64,000 bases of DNA. It comes from Naganishia liquefaciens. Lineage: Eukaryota; Basidiomycota; Tremellomycetes; Filobasidiales; Filobasidiaceae. The position numbers and the translations under genes were made by a program. Location of the stretch: assembly GCA_013423385.1 (NCBI GenBank), contig BLZA01000018.1, forward strand, positions 575,192-639,191, given 5' to 3'. Below, piece by piece: positions 1 through 13,877 of the stretch. The notes beneath the pieces are model-generated. The model made no database searches, was not told where the DNA came from, and saw only the letters and a program-made list of their open reading frames with translations. Positions within the stretch are counted from its first letter, which is position 1. Each line of letters begins with the position of its first letter.

Positions 1-614
1 CATTGGGATCCTTGGACCTACTCTGATACCCAGCGCGCAAAGCGTTTTTCTGCAAGCGTATCTTTGCGTCTGCCAATTGGTTGCCTTTCGACCTAACAGT
101 CAAGCCCAGAACATGCACATATTCGGAACGCGTGTCGTCCGTTCAAGCTCATGAGATGGGCGCGTCTGCGCCATGGTACGAATATCAGATCGCGCTTTGC
201 CGGGAGGGCCAGCCATATTCCAGGATACAAGGCCCTGAGCAACGCGCGATTGCATGTGCCTGTTGACCGCATGTATATAGCTCCGGGGTATCCCACGAGT
301 CGCTCACCTCGACGAGGAGAACGGCGCGCCTGGCTCGAGGGATTAATTAGCTCATTTGCCCTCATGTGCACGACGCGTCGATTTGCATCCGATCTGCCAT
401 CTTTCCGCCCACCAGGGTCGTCGATTCATCTTTCAAGCGTGATCCGGCGGGGATTCTGGCAAAGAGATCGACTTGTCCACGAATAAGGTCATCGCGGAGC
501 GCAAATTGACTCGAGTCTTGGAGGGTACCAACAGTCTTGAACGGATCTTGCACAGGCGCGATAGTATACCTCGATACCACGCGATCCTGGCGAGATCCTG
601 TCCGCGACACCATC
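1..614. other. 5' flank of the rif1-like gene, no gene seen
   Basis: Short open frames exist on both strands, but none shows a domain, splice structure or sensible start. The stretch is probably the promoter and 5' UTR of the gene starting at 615, and possibly the tail of a neighbour outside the window. Confidence 0.4.
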
Positions 615-3600
615 ATGACGATCCACCCAACACCACGTCGCGCCCCTGCAACGGAAACCCTCGACGACGTATTCACCGCCATCATCCCTCCCTCTTCGTC
701 TGACCTCGAGGTCTTCCAGAAGAAGGGCCAGGGAAAGATGGATCCCTTGCAGAGGAGACTATCGATGATGACCGGACGCAAGCGGGATCTAGTCGGTGTC
801 ATTCGCGCGAGCCGGGCGGACGGGATGCGGAAATTGGACGTGGTGAATAGGACGGAGAAGATGGATGAGGAGAATACGGGTAGGATTCTCGTGCTTTTCT
901 CAATGACGTCGTGCGCTAACAAGCACGTCAAAAGTACCGGGTGTAGCGCGCACACCCAAGGTATCCTTCTCGCCCTACAACCGACATCATCCATATAATC
1001 CTGCCATGCGCGTTTCATCCTCGCTGAAGCAGTCCACGACTGTCAACGCCGGTGAGGCATCCCCCGGGACGCCGCTGCGGACGATCAAGAGCGGTCAACA
1101 GGGGGAAGACAAGATTATGCGGTCGGGATTGCTGGTTGATGTCGTTGGATCCACGCCATCGCAATCAGGGGACGTCCCTCAAACATCAACCATCACGCCT
1201 CTGACGACTGCTCCAACGAGACCCGTATCGATTGTCAAATCGATTCTCAAGCGACATCACTCGGCTACACCAATCCGGATCGCCGAGAACGTCGAGCAAG
1301 GGACGCGCGAGAACACCGAGGAGTCGAGGACTCGTCTGGGCAGTCCGAGGCCAGGGCTTGTCAAGATGGATTCGTTTGCGTTGGCGGCAAAGGCGAGAAG
1401 TGCCGCTGGAGCTTCGGTTGGCGATGACCGTAAAGGGGGTGAAGAAGCACCGGGGTCCGATGGCACGGTTCCAGAGGGGGGAGACGATACCGCAGAGAAG
1501 GAGAATCAGGAAACAGGATCTGGCACCGGAGATGACTCAAGCGGCCAAAGACCTGGGTCGGGAGAGACTAGTCGGCGGGAGATCGGGTCGAACAGCGTGG
1601 ATTCGTTGCTGGATATCATCATCCACGAAGCCGATGACCTGCTGGCAGTCGAGGATGCGTATAGCCTGCTTCAAGTTCGCTATCGGAGCCTTTTCGCCGC
1701 GATTGCTGCAACGCCAACAAATAACAAAGTCGAGCTCGATTCGGCGCTGGAAAGCTTCCGGACCCGGTCGAGCGATATCTTTCGTGCGTTCTTGCGCGAT
1801 ATCACCCGTCTGGTGGAAACGCCGATTACATCCATTCCGCCGCCACTACTAGACTCGTCGCCGCCACCGACAGGACACTTGGATCCGACAGTCGTCACGC
1901 CGAGCCCCTCACCGGACGGTAACCACCGTCTAGCAAACTTTACACGCAGGGGTAAACAACCGACGATCAGCGCGCATGCGCCCATCAGTCCAGTGCTCGG
2001 AACGGTGCGCAGCAATGGCCCAACATCGCCAAAACCCACACGACAGGGCTACTCCGAGGCCGAGGTGCGCTGGCGACGTGCGCTCGCCGGTGTCGGGCAG
2101 GCATCGTTGCGGTTCCTTGCTTTTGTGCTGCATCGTGCGGAACTGCATCGGTGCATGTCGGATACGGACGTGACCGAGCTCATCAGGACTGTCCTCATGA
2201 TACCGACGACGCCAAAGCTGTACACGCCAAACCCGAAGAAATCGTACGCGCTGGCCATGTATAGCCTGTGTCACCTGCAAGTACCCATCGCGTGCATCAA
2301 CCCGATCAAGGAAAAGTTCATGCAAGTGATCACGTACGGCTTGGGCGACGGTGGAATCAAATGTTGGGGCACGGGGTTGAGCAAGCAGAAGACCGAGGGA
2401 GGCAACGTCAAGGCTCGACTGGAATGTTTTGCCGCCATGGCCAACGCCCATGTGCAGTATCCGTCGTTGTTCATTCCGCGGCACAAAGAGTATCTTCCCT
2501 TGATCTTCAAGGCGCTCATCGATGGCCAGGCCGGGATGAAGGCTAGGGCCGGAATGGCGCTGTGTGCATTCGTCAAGGGTCGGTTGAACTGGTTAAGGGA
2601 GACGGACAAGGCGATCAAGGATTGTCAGGCTACGGATACGGCGGAGGATGGCGAAAAGGTCAGGTCGAAGGCTGCGGTTGAAGCTTGGATGAAGGCCAGA
2701 AAGGTTGCGCAGGAGTCCCAGATATCTGCCCAGGTGAGCACCCGCCATCCACCATTGACGGTGCTTGCTAACGTCTGTGCGCAGGACTACTTAACGACGA
2801 CTGTCAAGCAGACTCGTGCGGACGCTGAACGGATTGCGGTCTGGGATGCTATCGTCGTTTTACTGACAAAGGCAATGACAACGGATCCCTTGTGGGCATG
2901 TACGATCTGGACGTGTATCGTTTCCTTGCTGGGGCAAACGTACCTGCGCGACCATAAGCGATATAGGCAGATGAACGCCGTTGTCTTGGTGAGTTCCTTA
3001 TCAACCTCGACGTCTGAAACCCTGACGTGTCTTCTAGTCCATCTTGGCGAACCAGGACGAACAAGAGTCCCAAGCGGGCCGAACAACCCTTTGCTGCCTT
3101 GCCTGGAATCATACCATTCACGCGCTCTTCAATCATCGTGCACGTGAATACATTGACGAAACGTCCAACATGCCTAGACGATATTACGACGTCGACTATA
3201 CTGTCAACGGCGAAAAGACGATGAATGCGATCTTGTCTCTGCCTGCGGAAGCTCGCGAGAAGCAGATTGCCGAGTCGGCGAATGTCGCGACCCTTGTGAC
3301 AGATGACGCGGGCAAGTTGGAATGGGTCCGAAGCGACACACCTGCAAACCAAATATGGCTGGCATCTTGTGCAAACTCGTTAACACCTATCGTCTACGCT
3401 TACACTGGCGCTATCCTGCGTGCGACACCGCCTCCACCCGGACAAGGCAAGCAGGGCGAGTCGGCAACAGATCCGGCAGTCCAGGCGCAACGAATCAGTA
3501 CCATATTCGACAGACTCTTATTGGAATACTTGCCGACCATGATGGCCGTCAAGGCACTGGATACCATTAAAGTCGAAGGATGGAAGATCCTTCGCGCCGT

Positions 3601-6600
3601 AGTCGATAACTCGTCGCGCGACAGACTTGCATCGTGGTCAATGAACCGTCTGGTCTGCGAAAGCTTCTTCCGCAACGACGGCCAGAACAAGGAGATCGCG
3701 GGCGTCTACCGTGATCGCCCATGCTTGGATGCCGCGATAGAAATGGTTACCAGTGGCATTCAGGCTGAGAGTATTCCAGCATGGGGGACGGAACACGTTT
3801 GCGCAAATTTCGTGGGTGGATTCGGCAGACTCTTTGTGGAAGCCGTCAAAGGCTTGAGTGGGATCCTAAGACTGAAAGATACCGGGGAATGGGTGGGCAG
3901 GACCAAGGCTTTGCCGCTTTTGCCCAAGTATCTGTTTCAGGTTTGGGAAAGCTTGTTGGCGCATGTATCGCGACAGACAACAGGTCAGTAAATCGCCCTC
4001 TCGCACACTTTAATACTGATTATCTTGCCGCTCAGATAATCATGCCCACCAGTATCTCGCCGAAATCACCCGCATTCTTGTTGATCTATACAGATCGGAC
4101 GTTGCTTCGTACACCCCGCTGTCCATTACCCAAGATACAGCGTATGATCCAGAGGTTCGAAGATCTGAAATGTGTCTCTACCTTTCCGAGACTGCGAACC
4201 GCATCCTGCTCGACAACGCCTTTTCGCAGACTCGCTTGACCTTGAATAGCACCATCGACGCCCTTGACAAAATTCCTGCGCCAAACGTTATGAGCGCCGA
4301 TTCATCGGGCAATCCGACCTCCGCTGGATATCTGCTCCACCACGTCACCAGCAGCCTGGCAAACGCTACCGAAATTTCGAAAGCAGGTATCAAATCGTAT
4401 CTCGACCTTTTCTCCTCTTTACTGGCGATGACACTCGCAGGATCCGGAGGAAAGCGAACACTCGGTCAAATTACATATGCTTTTACGACGCCTACTGATG
4501 GAATGCTTGTCCCAGAAATCACTCGCGGTATTTGGTCGATATTATGTACGTCTTGCAGCCATATCCAAGCATGCCTACAACCTAATTATCTGCATGTTCA
4601 GGCGAGTCGTGGTGTTCGACGCTGCGACGACACGCTAACAATAGTGGTTCCGGATCTGGTCATACCCTTGACCTGCTCGTCAGCCTCCTTTGTTTGCCTT
4701 TCAAGTGAGTAGCGCTCAACAATTGTCGATTTTTGATTACTTACTGCTCCTCCCTACTGTAGAACTCGCGTTGATCACAGTGCCATCTGGTCGGAAGGTT
4801 GGACGAGGTCTTGGCATACCTTGTTCGCGACCGCGTATGCTAGAAGTGAAGCTAGACAGCTTTCCTACTTTGCCTCGATCGTGGAACCCATTTGTCAGAG
4901 TATACTGGCGAATGAGTTTTCTCGTGCCTCGATCATGTAAGTAGCTGGTATTTGCCTGGAATAAATCCTGGCTGAACCTTCCTTTCTTAGCGTCGACGAC
5001 GACGTCTGGTCCTGTTTCGAAGCATTGACTTTCAAAATGGATACCGTGTCGGCCGACAATGGAGCAGGCCCATTGTCATTCTTCGCATTGGTTGATCAGT
5101 TGGCGTCGCGACACTCTGCCGAAATTAACAAGGTTTCCCAGCTCGTATCTGCTGCTCTCGCTTGCACGGACTTCTGCAATGTTGGCTCTGAGACGGTTCA
5201 GCGACTATGGATTGCGGCTCTATCTGTACGTGCAATTCATGCCTCGACTTTCCGATCAACCTCATCCAATAGTTTCCTAGGCACATCATTCGCCTCTCAG
5301 CAATGAAGCTGAGACTCTATTCACAAAGCTTATCTGCACAGAGCTAAAGGGAACGAGCGCCGGGCTGACCGAAGTACTGCGTTCCGTGTCACCCATATTC
5401 TGCACACTCCTGTCTTCGCCCTCTGTCCAAGATCGCAATTCGTTTCGAACCTTGTGGAATGGAACATTCGGAAAAGTCGAGGTCTCCGAGCAAGAAATAT
5501 CGCAAGACCTGCTTCCGTTGCTGCTCGAACGCTGGGAAGATGATAATACTACTTTCGATATGCCGATATGGCTCAAGGCGAAAGAGGAAAGTCAGGCAGG
5601 CCGAGCTGCAATCACCACAATACATTATGAAGCCGACATTTCAAATCACTTCGGCGAGTGTCAATCCACGCCTGACGATCAGAATTCACAATCTCGACGC
5701 GTGCGAACGAGTCGACATCCGGATAACCCGCCAGCTATATCTTCAAGTTCAAATTCTGAGATTCCCCCAACTTCTTCAACTCCCGCCACGACACAAAACA
5801 ATGTCGTAGCAAAGGGACGCACAGCAGCGAAGCGAATGGGAAAGAAGTCGCGCAAGCGATCTCGAGCGCCAGAGCCGAAGGAAGGGGAAGTGTCCGGACC
5901 AGTGAGACAAGTCGCTCTTCAGTTAGAGAGCAGAGGTTTAGGAGAAGTCCCAGGTGAATATTTTACAACAGGCGAGGTTTGGCATGAGCTCAATCAGAAG
6001 GTCTTCACCCAGATGTTCGCGCTAGCAAGAGACGAAAGGTTCAACCAGCAGGCGACCAAGTGGTCTCCACACGCTCGCAAGCTAAACAAGACAGCTCAAT
6101 AACATCAAGCAAACGATCCAGCCGCAAAACCGATGCAGATCGATCAATATCTGCGATCAGGCAAGAGACGCCGGCGCAAGAAGCGGATGCCATGGAAGAA
6201 ATAGAAGAGGCCTTGTCTGCACCTGATGAGCCAGAAGACCGGGTGGAAGTTGTGATCGAGTCTCAAGAGCGCAGATCCAAGGCAATCACGAACCACCCAG
6301 GTGCGTTTTGTAGGAGGTTTCTGGAACCTTTCACTGAATGTTCGAGGCAATGGGCAACGCTGACTTAATTCTCTACAGTTGATCGCAATTCTGGCGCGAA
6401 AAAGGCAGCAGTCCTATCAGAGGATCGCTCGTCTGTGAGAGCTAAGGCGACACCGATGTCGCCAGCGGCAGAAAGCTCAGTGGCGAGTCCCGAACCGGTC
6501 AGAAAAGGGCTATCCCGGCGCGATGTCCTCACTCTTATCGAAGAGGCTGCCAGCATGAAATCGACTATCTCTCGGCTTGAGATATCAGAGATCAACCGAC

Positions 6601-6668
6601 TGATGGCTATGTTGGAGGAGCTACGAAGCTCAAGTGTTACAGCTTTGAAGGAGAAATTGTCAAAGTGA
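615..6668 (+). CDS. rif1: Rif1-like telomere/replication-timing protein
   Basis: Rif1 recruits protein phosphatase 1 (PP1) to chromatin to delay late origins and limit telomere and break processing. Eleven exons: 615-879, 935-2733, 2785-2988, 3038-3983, 4036-4545, 4602-4704, 4763-4936, 4991-5225, 5281-5953, 6013-6300 and 6379-6668. They sum to 1828 residues with no internal stop. About residues 200-1100 read as the helical-repeat Rif1 N-terminal domain, for example ALAMYSLCHLQVP and the stretch after GYSEAEVRWRRAL. Two PP1-docking motifs lie upstream: KVSF (residues 97-100) and SILK (191-194). The C-terminal third is charged and disordered, with basic patches (KRMGKKSRKRSR), and ends in a predicted helix (SRRDVLTLIEEAASMK onward) that could be the oligomerising tail known in yeast Rif1. 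The start at 615 was chosen because it opens the frame leading through intron 1 into KVSF; an in-frame ATG at 537 is possible. The family call rests on remembered motifs, not a search. Confidence 0.85.
958..1251 (+). other. KVSF and SILK PP1-docking motifs in Rif1
   Basis: KVSF is encoded at 958-969, just after intron 1, and SILK at 1240-1251. Both match the RVxF/SILK pair that yeast Rif1 uses to bind PP1. About 90 residues of low-complexity sequence separate them. The KVSF codons are in frame only after the 880-934 intron is removed, so a naive open-frame reading misses this motif. Confidence 0.7.
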
Positions 6669-6867
6669 CAAGTGGAGTTGGTCTTAACGGCGGACCCTTG
6701 TATAATCTGTCCATTTATGGTAACACGCTTACCCAAAGTACAACGAGAGGATTATTATATTGATAGCACCGATGCGGTATGCAGGATGCCTGATGCGAAT
6801 GCAGGATGCCTGATGCGAAGGGAGTCGCGCTGCGCTGATGGTCGGACCATTACTCGCAATGGGCGAT

Positions 6868-9800
6868 TCAGACGGTGATATCAAATTTTGCACGGATGAT
6901 GTTTTCGAGCTTAGACAGCTTCAAAGGCTATAACCAGAATCAGTCAAACGGCCTTATAGATAGGTGACGAGATATTCGTACCTTGGTGAACCATTTATCT
7001 ATGCCGCACGATTCGATACCATAAACCTTGGAAACATCGTCGGACTTCGCCGTCACAGCCCAGATCAAGCATGGAGGCAAATTGGCTTCCTTCTCGAATG
7101 CCCGAATACCGATAGAGGCCTCGAATCCCGTTTTGACGGGCATCTCAATGTCCATCAGAACGACCTGAGGCAGAGTTTGCCTGTAGACGTCTATGGCAAC
7201 CTGTCCGTTCTCAGCTTGAAAGCTCTGAATCTTCATCTTTCCCAGTTTGCCACAGAGCAGTTTGCGATTTATGAGATCATCCTCCGCCACGAGGACTGTG
7301 CGAAGAAAGAAAATGTTGGCCAGGAAGACTTGGTGACAAGAGTAAGCACAAACTCACCTCTGAGGTCATGAGCGTTTATCTTTTGCGATGTCGCATTTGA
7401 GCTGCGACGGGAGTCGGGAACAGGAATGTCCGGCGAAGGGACTCGAGTAAGTATGGCTTGATCATCCTCCTCATCTCCGTCTTCCATAAAGTCTCCACCA
7501 TAAATGCCAGCAAGATCTCTGTCCTTTTCTCGATCGTGAGCCCATCGCAGATGAGAGTCGGCATCCCGTTCGTTACGGGAAAGATCGTGCTGATGCAACA
7601 ACGCCCGACCGACATCATCCGAAGGTATCATGGCGATGCGCCGTAGAAGTCTCGGGTAGAGAGGCCGGAACAGCCACTCGACACGCAGGTTCTCATCTCC
7701 ATTCAGAAAATGTTCCCGCTGAGCCGAATTATACATCGAGGAGTGTCCTAGGCGGATAAGGCGGATATCGCGCTGGGCAGCAGCGTTCTTGATATCTGCG
7801 AATTCAGCATTCACATTATACCCAGCTTCGATCACGAAGATATCGGAGTCCGAGATATGACCAAGCGTCACATTGATTGCTTTGATCTGATTTCGGAGGG
7901 TGTGGCCGAGTTGCTGGATTCCAATATTGGCGTCCCGATCAAAGCCAATGAGGCAGATTTTGCAGTCTACAGGCCGGAAATGATGTTCATGCGAGTCTGA
8001 ACCGACATCCTCGTTTTGGATTTTGAGGGGAATCTCGAGAAGGGCAGTAGTACCCTTTTTAGGCTCTGTCTTGAACGCCAGGGTGCCACCCATAAGGTCT
8101 ACCGTCCTGTGAGCTAAAGTCACGCCCAATCCCGCACCGGGCTGCTCATGCGAAATCCATTAGCTCACCGGCAAGGTTCTGGGCAAGGACGGGCGACTCA
8201 CAGTGCTTTGATCGCACTTCGCATACGGTTGAAAAATCTTGTGATCCGCAAATTCTTGGGGCATGCCATGACCGGTGTCTGTAATACGGATTGAGATGAT
8301 GGAAGTCGGCAAAGAAGCTTCATAACCTTCGGGAACACTGTCCTTTCGGGAAATATCCTCGCATACTAGAGAAATGTAACCCGTTCGAGTAGCCTGACAA
8401 GCGTTAAGCAGTAGCTGATGTATCGCGCTGCACATTCGGAAGGGGGATCAGGCACGTTTCGACAGACATCTGCGGATGATCCCGTACCTTTGCAAAGGAT
8501 AGACATCTCGGGTCAGCAGCCAGGTACCAGTCTCCCGCGGCACGATCTCGATCATCAATTCGACTTGATCCATCGTGTTATCACCCGCTAACTGTCGATT
8601 TTTCGTCTCTCGCTTTCTTGCGTCTTCCATCGCTATTGTCAGGAGCTCATCCACATTTATTACTGACTCCTCCCCATCAGAGCCACGCTTTTCACCAAAC
8701 TCGCCACCTATCTCCAGGTAGTTCGTGACTGCGTCTAAAAGATGCCGCATGCGCCGACTGCTGGTCTGAGCACCAGTCGCATATTTTTCGAGTTCTTGCA
8801 AGACTTCTATTGGCACAGAGCTGTGCTGTTGTTTGCTTTCCTCCAGCAGACATAGCATTTCCTCAATATAGTTGCTCATTTCTACCGCGCAACCACGTTA
8901 AACCTGGAACACAGACTTTGGTGAAACATTCACTTACGATGCATTGGCGTTTTCAGTTCATGATTGGCCATGCGTGCAAAAGCCCGCTATGTGTCGCAGC
9001 GATTAGACAAGCTCGGATTACTGAAATATTGGTAGGCGTACCTGTGCTTCATCCACCGCGCTCAAACGATTCCGCAACGAGCTCGCCATCAACGTTCCGC
9101 ACATCGTTTCACTAGACATCCATCAGTTTCGTTGTATGCAGGTTTACTGAGCGGAGCGATGGCGGTACTCACACAAAAGCCAATATGCTCTGGTCGTAGG
9201 AGTAATAAAGATCGCTCCAGCAGGCAATGAAAATGAAGGCGCATTGGCCGCGATAGTCAAAGATGGGCATACCTGTCCAAAGGGTACATTAGACACCGAC
9301 AGGCAACTATGGCTTTATTACCCACTTAAACTGGTGGAGGTGCCCTCCGGCAGGATGGCATTCATACTGTCTGCCAGATCCTATTCAGGTCGAATGGCAA
9401 TTAACAGTTGTTCCATGCGATTGGACAATTACGTACTTCAGAGTCATCCCTTTCGAACCAAAAACGGCGTGCTTGCAGATTGACGGAAATGAAAGCGGTT
9501 AAGGCTTCTTTTGCCGTCGTTGATGTAAAATCAAATTCTAGGCCCTCGACGTCGGCCCAATAGCCGAGCAAGGGCACCTGCGCAATCACGTCATGTTTTT
9601 CAGTGCCCTTCCGCTCTTGGTGATTGTCGATCGGGAATCCTACTTTAGTGGCAGCATCTACGGCGGCTTGTTGTTCATTGCGACGACGTTTGCCAGGCAG
9701 GAAGCGGACTTGAGGATGGTAGCGGCCGACGTCCTCGTACTGCAGGTTTCGTGCTCTATTTTCCTCTGCCCGCCCGGTCGGAGCTCGCGACGACATGAGG

Positions 9801-12800
9801 TGACTGGAACGAGAGGATATACTACTTTGCCGAGTCGTGGCGGTACCTGTCGTGCGGCTACCTGTTTGTTCGTGCTTGCTGCCGGTTGAGCTGCTTTTGT
9901 CAGCGGATGTGGGGTAGAAGATATGGAAGCATGTGGTATCAATGATGAGACAAGCAGTAGCATTTAATGTTTCACCGATGATTCGGCAACTCTGGCAGCA
10001 ACATATCAGCTGCTGAGGGTGTTAGTCGATGTTCGAAGTGCCCACCTCGTCATAACTGAAATTCAGGCGAGACAGAGTGAAGTCAGTCATCCAAGCCGAT
10101 TCTCTGATTGGAAAGAACTGACAGATCGACTTTATCATGCTGTACTTTATCCGGGAGATGAACCACTCCATATTCGTTTGTGTCGGAGTCACTGCCAGAG
10201 CCCATTGCCCGGTCTCTGCCCTTTTTCTTCTTCTTTCGCTTCATCCCTGGAATCTGCTGCACTTGCAAACAATCACGAAGAAACTGGACAGATGCTTGAA
10301 AGCGCAAACCGAATCAGATGTCGATGCGAAAGACTTCGGTGAAATGACATACTTTCGTGTAATATCTGCTGAAATTTCTGGTCTTCATGAACGTAGAGAA
10401 GCTCGAGTTCTCCAGCTATACAAGCCGCGAGATCTTGCTTTAAGTCCGGTTAAGTATCACGATAAGCATTCCGCCAGGGCTGCCTGACATCAGCTTACCA
10501 GTGCGAGTTCGATGTCCTCATTGAAGTCCGGCCGCGGCTTGTCGTCAGCAACGCAAAGCGTGCCTTTATAGCGAAGTAGAGCATTACGATGTCAAACTCG
10601 TTCAAACGCTGCCCTGCTTGTCTACTTACCAATAGTGACTTTATTTCGACCAAAATTCATGGTCAAAGGCGCCCCGCAGTAAGCTCGAATATTTCCGGAA
10701 GCTATCCAAGGCTATCCTCAAAGTTTTAATCAGCAAAAGAGCCTCGCGCACAAAAGCTGGACTTACATGTTTTTGAAATCGCCAGTCATTTGATGCTGGT
10801 AGGCACGAATTGATCTGAATACCGAGAAGGAACCAGCGCTAGAGCATCACTCACCGTCAGGGACGGTCATGCATCTGTCGGACGACAAAGCCGTATGTGT
10901 GCATATACCGAGATCATACTCTGCTTCGACGATATCACTGCCGATCTAGAATCGCCGATGTGTATGAGCATTTCTTCCGAGACGACCATTCCAAAGCTTA
11001 CCCTCGACGGACATATCTGTGAATCCTCTCCGAGTACCGTGATCATGGCAATTTTCTGTGGGGACAGATCACAGCATTTCCTTGAGTTGGCAGGATCGAC
11101 GAGCCGTTGTTGCGTTCACTTACAGTTTCACAGATCTAGTTGAATGCAGGGAAGACAGTGAGATTAGCACAAAGCAAACGCATGCAATCTTGACTTACTG
11201 CCTTGGCTAGCCTGACGTAACGATCCAACGCCGCTCTGTGAATATCTTCACCAGGGCGATCCAAACCGAGCTTCCGTCTTTGAGGCCCCAAGTATCAGCG
11301 AGGCGCCCTGCTAGGTTGTACTTATATTCGAACGGAGCGCGACATACATGGCTTTCAGTCTTCTGTGAACATCGGCTGGAGACTGCTTTGGCGCCGTCAG
11401 GTGCCCTCTCTTTTTCCAAACCACTGCCATTCGAAGGGCTTCCGATCTTTGTCGAGCATCAACGTCATACCGCCGCGCATCCCCGGAGGTCTCCGAGTCG
11501 AAATGATGTCTGGCTGATACTGTTCGGGGGGGCTGATCAAACGACTGTCGATTGGCACTATACTGGGCGCGCCTTTGCGATGAACTCGCGGAAGGGTCAA
11601 AGGGTTGAGTATTGGAGAAGATCGGAGTATCCGCTTCGCTCATCTCTTCTTCCACCAATTGAGGCAACGAGGCCTTGAAGGTTGACGGATTGCTCTCTTT
11701 CTCGAGTGGAAGCTGTCTAGAATCTGGTGGAGATGTTTGGCCCATTGCTCCAATTCGGGACCGCGACGTTCGAGGAGATAGCAACTGGTCAGGATTTTGC
11801 GTTGTGTGATCGTTGGCGCGAGGCGATTTATCAAAAGAGGTTGTAAGCGGTATTGTCTGTAATGCTTCTCCTGAGGATGAGAGATTGCGATCCGACTTCG
11901 TATGACCACCTATACGGATCTTCTGTTCGTTTTCTGTACTTATCAGACCGGAATCCTCACTGCCTTCTTGCTGCTGAACTTCATCGGAAGGCGTGAGATT
12001 CTGCGATCGGTCTTGACGCTTATTGTCGGCTTCTCCTCCCAAGTCTGAAAGATCGGCCAACTTTTTGGTAACATCCGATAACGCAGGCGACGGAGCTTGT
12101 GTTGCATCGTCACTTTCCGACAGTATAGGCCGTTGTAACATCTTCGCCGAGCTCTGGCCAAGCATTCTGGCCAGATCCCGTTGCTGCTGTGCTGCCGGGG
12201 ATGACCAATGCGGCGAGGGTTCTTGCCGGTTCTGATCTGCCCATGGCGAAGCCGAGACTCTCATTCCAGACTGATATTTCGACGAGCCGTCCTCGTATCC
12301 CTCGGCGTCTATGTTGGGTATTTCCGGATCTTGGTTGTCCCGTGCGCTTGGCGTGTTAGCTTGAGGCGTCGCCATGAGCGGAGATACAAGGCCGGACGGC
12401 AAGGGAGAGTTGATTCCCGAATTCTCGCGTGATAACGCATCTTTCGTTTCAGTAGAATAGTCGCGGGAAGACCGTGAATTTCCCGACAAATCGTTACTAG
12501 AGTAAATACTGCTGCTTGATCGTCGTGGATTGATAAAGGCAGATGCGAGTTGACCAGAAGAGCTCGGCCGATGACCGACATCTCCGAATCCATAGTCCGA
12601 GTCCTTGCCGCTGGCCGGCATTTTGGCTGTCGGCGGTATCATGGGCGATCCAGAAAGTGGGCTCTTCGCCTGATCATCTGGCGGATTGACGATCAAGAAT
12701 CTCTCCGAGTGGTTGACATTGTCGCCAGTCGTATATCTGCAACGCCGGTTTTAGTGTGCATTTACAATTCGTGCTGGTTTAACGGAACTCACTCTTGATA

Positions 12801-13253
12801 AAAAGCATTCCATTCCTCCTCCGTTTCTGGAGGACGATATCGATTATCGGGAAGCTTGAAACGCCAGCTCATGCCGCAACGCTTCACAGCACTGGCTTGA
12901 TTTTGCCCCGAGCGCCTCCTCTGGCGACCTCCCTGAGCGACCTGCTCAACATCTTGCGCAGTTCCCACAGCCGAGTTTGCGCGATCCCGCGCGTTACATT
13001 CCGTTATCGCATCATTCTCTAACGCATCGGATACAGCACTGTCTGGGACAACTTGTTCGTTGCTGTCCCCAGAATGAGTCGATGATGTCTCGCTGAATTC
13101 CGGTATGGCATTCAGCGTCGATTGCGGATTCTCGACGTCCGCGCCTCGTTCCAGCTCTGAGGGGCCGGCCATGAGCGCGCCCTCGATATCCTTGAGCTTT
13201 CGACAAACGTCGCTGATCCGGAATGGGTTGCTGTGATACCAGAAAGACGGCAT
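6868..13253 (-). CDS. GAF-domain hybrid histidine kinase with receiver domain
   Basis: Two-component sensor kinase expected to autophosphorylate on histidine and relay through its own receiver to an Hpt protein. From the N-terminus: a long Ser/Pro/Gln-rich region (about 13.2-11.4 kb); a GAF domain (HRAALDRYVRLAKAICET, later YCGAPL and IGTLCVADDKPR); a second Ser-rich linker; a second GAF-like segment (ARRFWFERDDSE, then MPIFDYRGQCAFIFIACWSD); the phospho-acceptor H-box NHELKTPMH at 8.94 kb; HATPase with N-box LLLNACQ, G1 DTGHGM and G2 GAGLGV; and a C-terminal receiver (VLVAEDDLINRK, acceptor D in VLMDIEMP). All catalytic motifs are intact. No transmembrane segment or signal peptide is seen, so it is probably cytosolic. 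The 3' exons are firm: 6868-6927, 6982-7295, 7358-8141, 8202-8427, 8488-8881, 8938-8986, 9042-9111, 9173-9272. Exons between 9.3 and 11.3 kb are only partly resolved. The start at 13253 is tentative. Confidence 0.85.
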
Positions 13254-13877
13254 GAGTGAGTATCGTTATCTTGAAGAATTCGGGCCAAGACAGTATCCGA
13301 CATACTATGGTTTTTAATTGGGGCTCCGACTTAGACGACCATAATTCCACGAGACGACTTGCTCGAGCGCACGTAGAGAGGCGTTGCGGCAAGATTGCGG
13401 ACTATTGCAGCGACCGAGAAGTATCAGATGACTGATGCCGCTGCCGACGATAAGCTCGTCTGATACAACAAAACTGAGCCCCTGCGACGGAAAACGCAAC
13501 AGGGATCGTCACTGACGAGACTAGCTGGCCTTACGTAATCAGTATTCTTGCGCGGCTCGCTTCCCTTTGACGATCAAGAGATGCTTCCGCTTTTAGCTGG
13601 AAAGCGGACATCCAGCTTGCCGATTTCGCCGATTATGGCTGACTTGCGCCCCTCTCAGCTTTCGACGCTACCCCTGACGGGTCGCTATTAGGATATTGGG
13701 GTCGCATTGGCGACTCATAAGAGAGAATCGAGCTAGGGATAAGAGGTCTAGACAGTCGAAAAATGGCTACAAGTGCAATCGAGGGATACGCGACCCCGCA
13801 ACGAATGCGTCGCACGGGCCAGGGACGACGCTTGTGTAATCACGAGAATGATGCCTCGGTTGAATCACTTGTTATAC

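Noticed and set aside
362-1018. 218-codon minus-strand frame over the rif1 start
   Set aside because: It is antisense to the first exon and intron of a well-supported gene and has no motif.
5940-6110. Premature stop in the rif1-like gene at 6102
   Set aside because: A 59-nt intron (5954-6012) moves the reading into the frame that continues to 6668, and the exon total is divisible by three.
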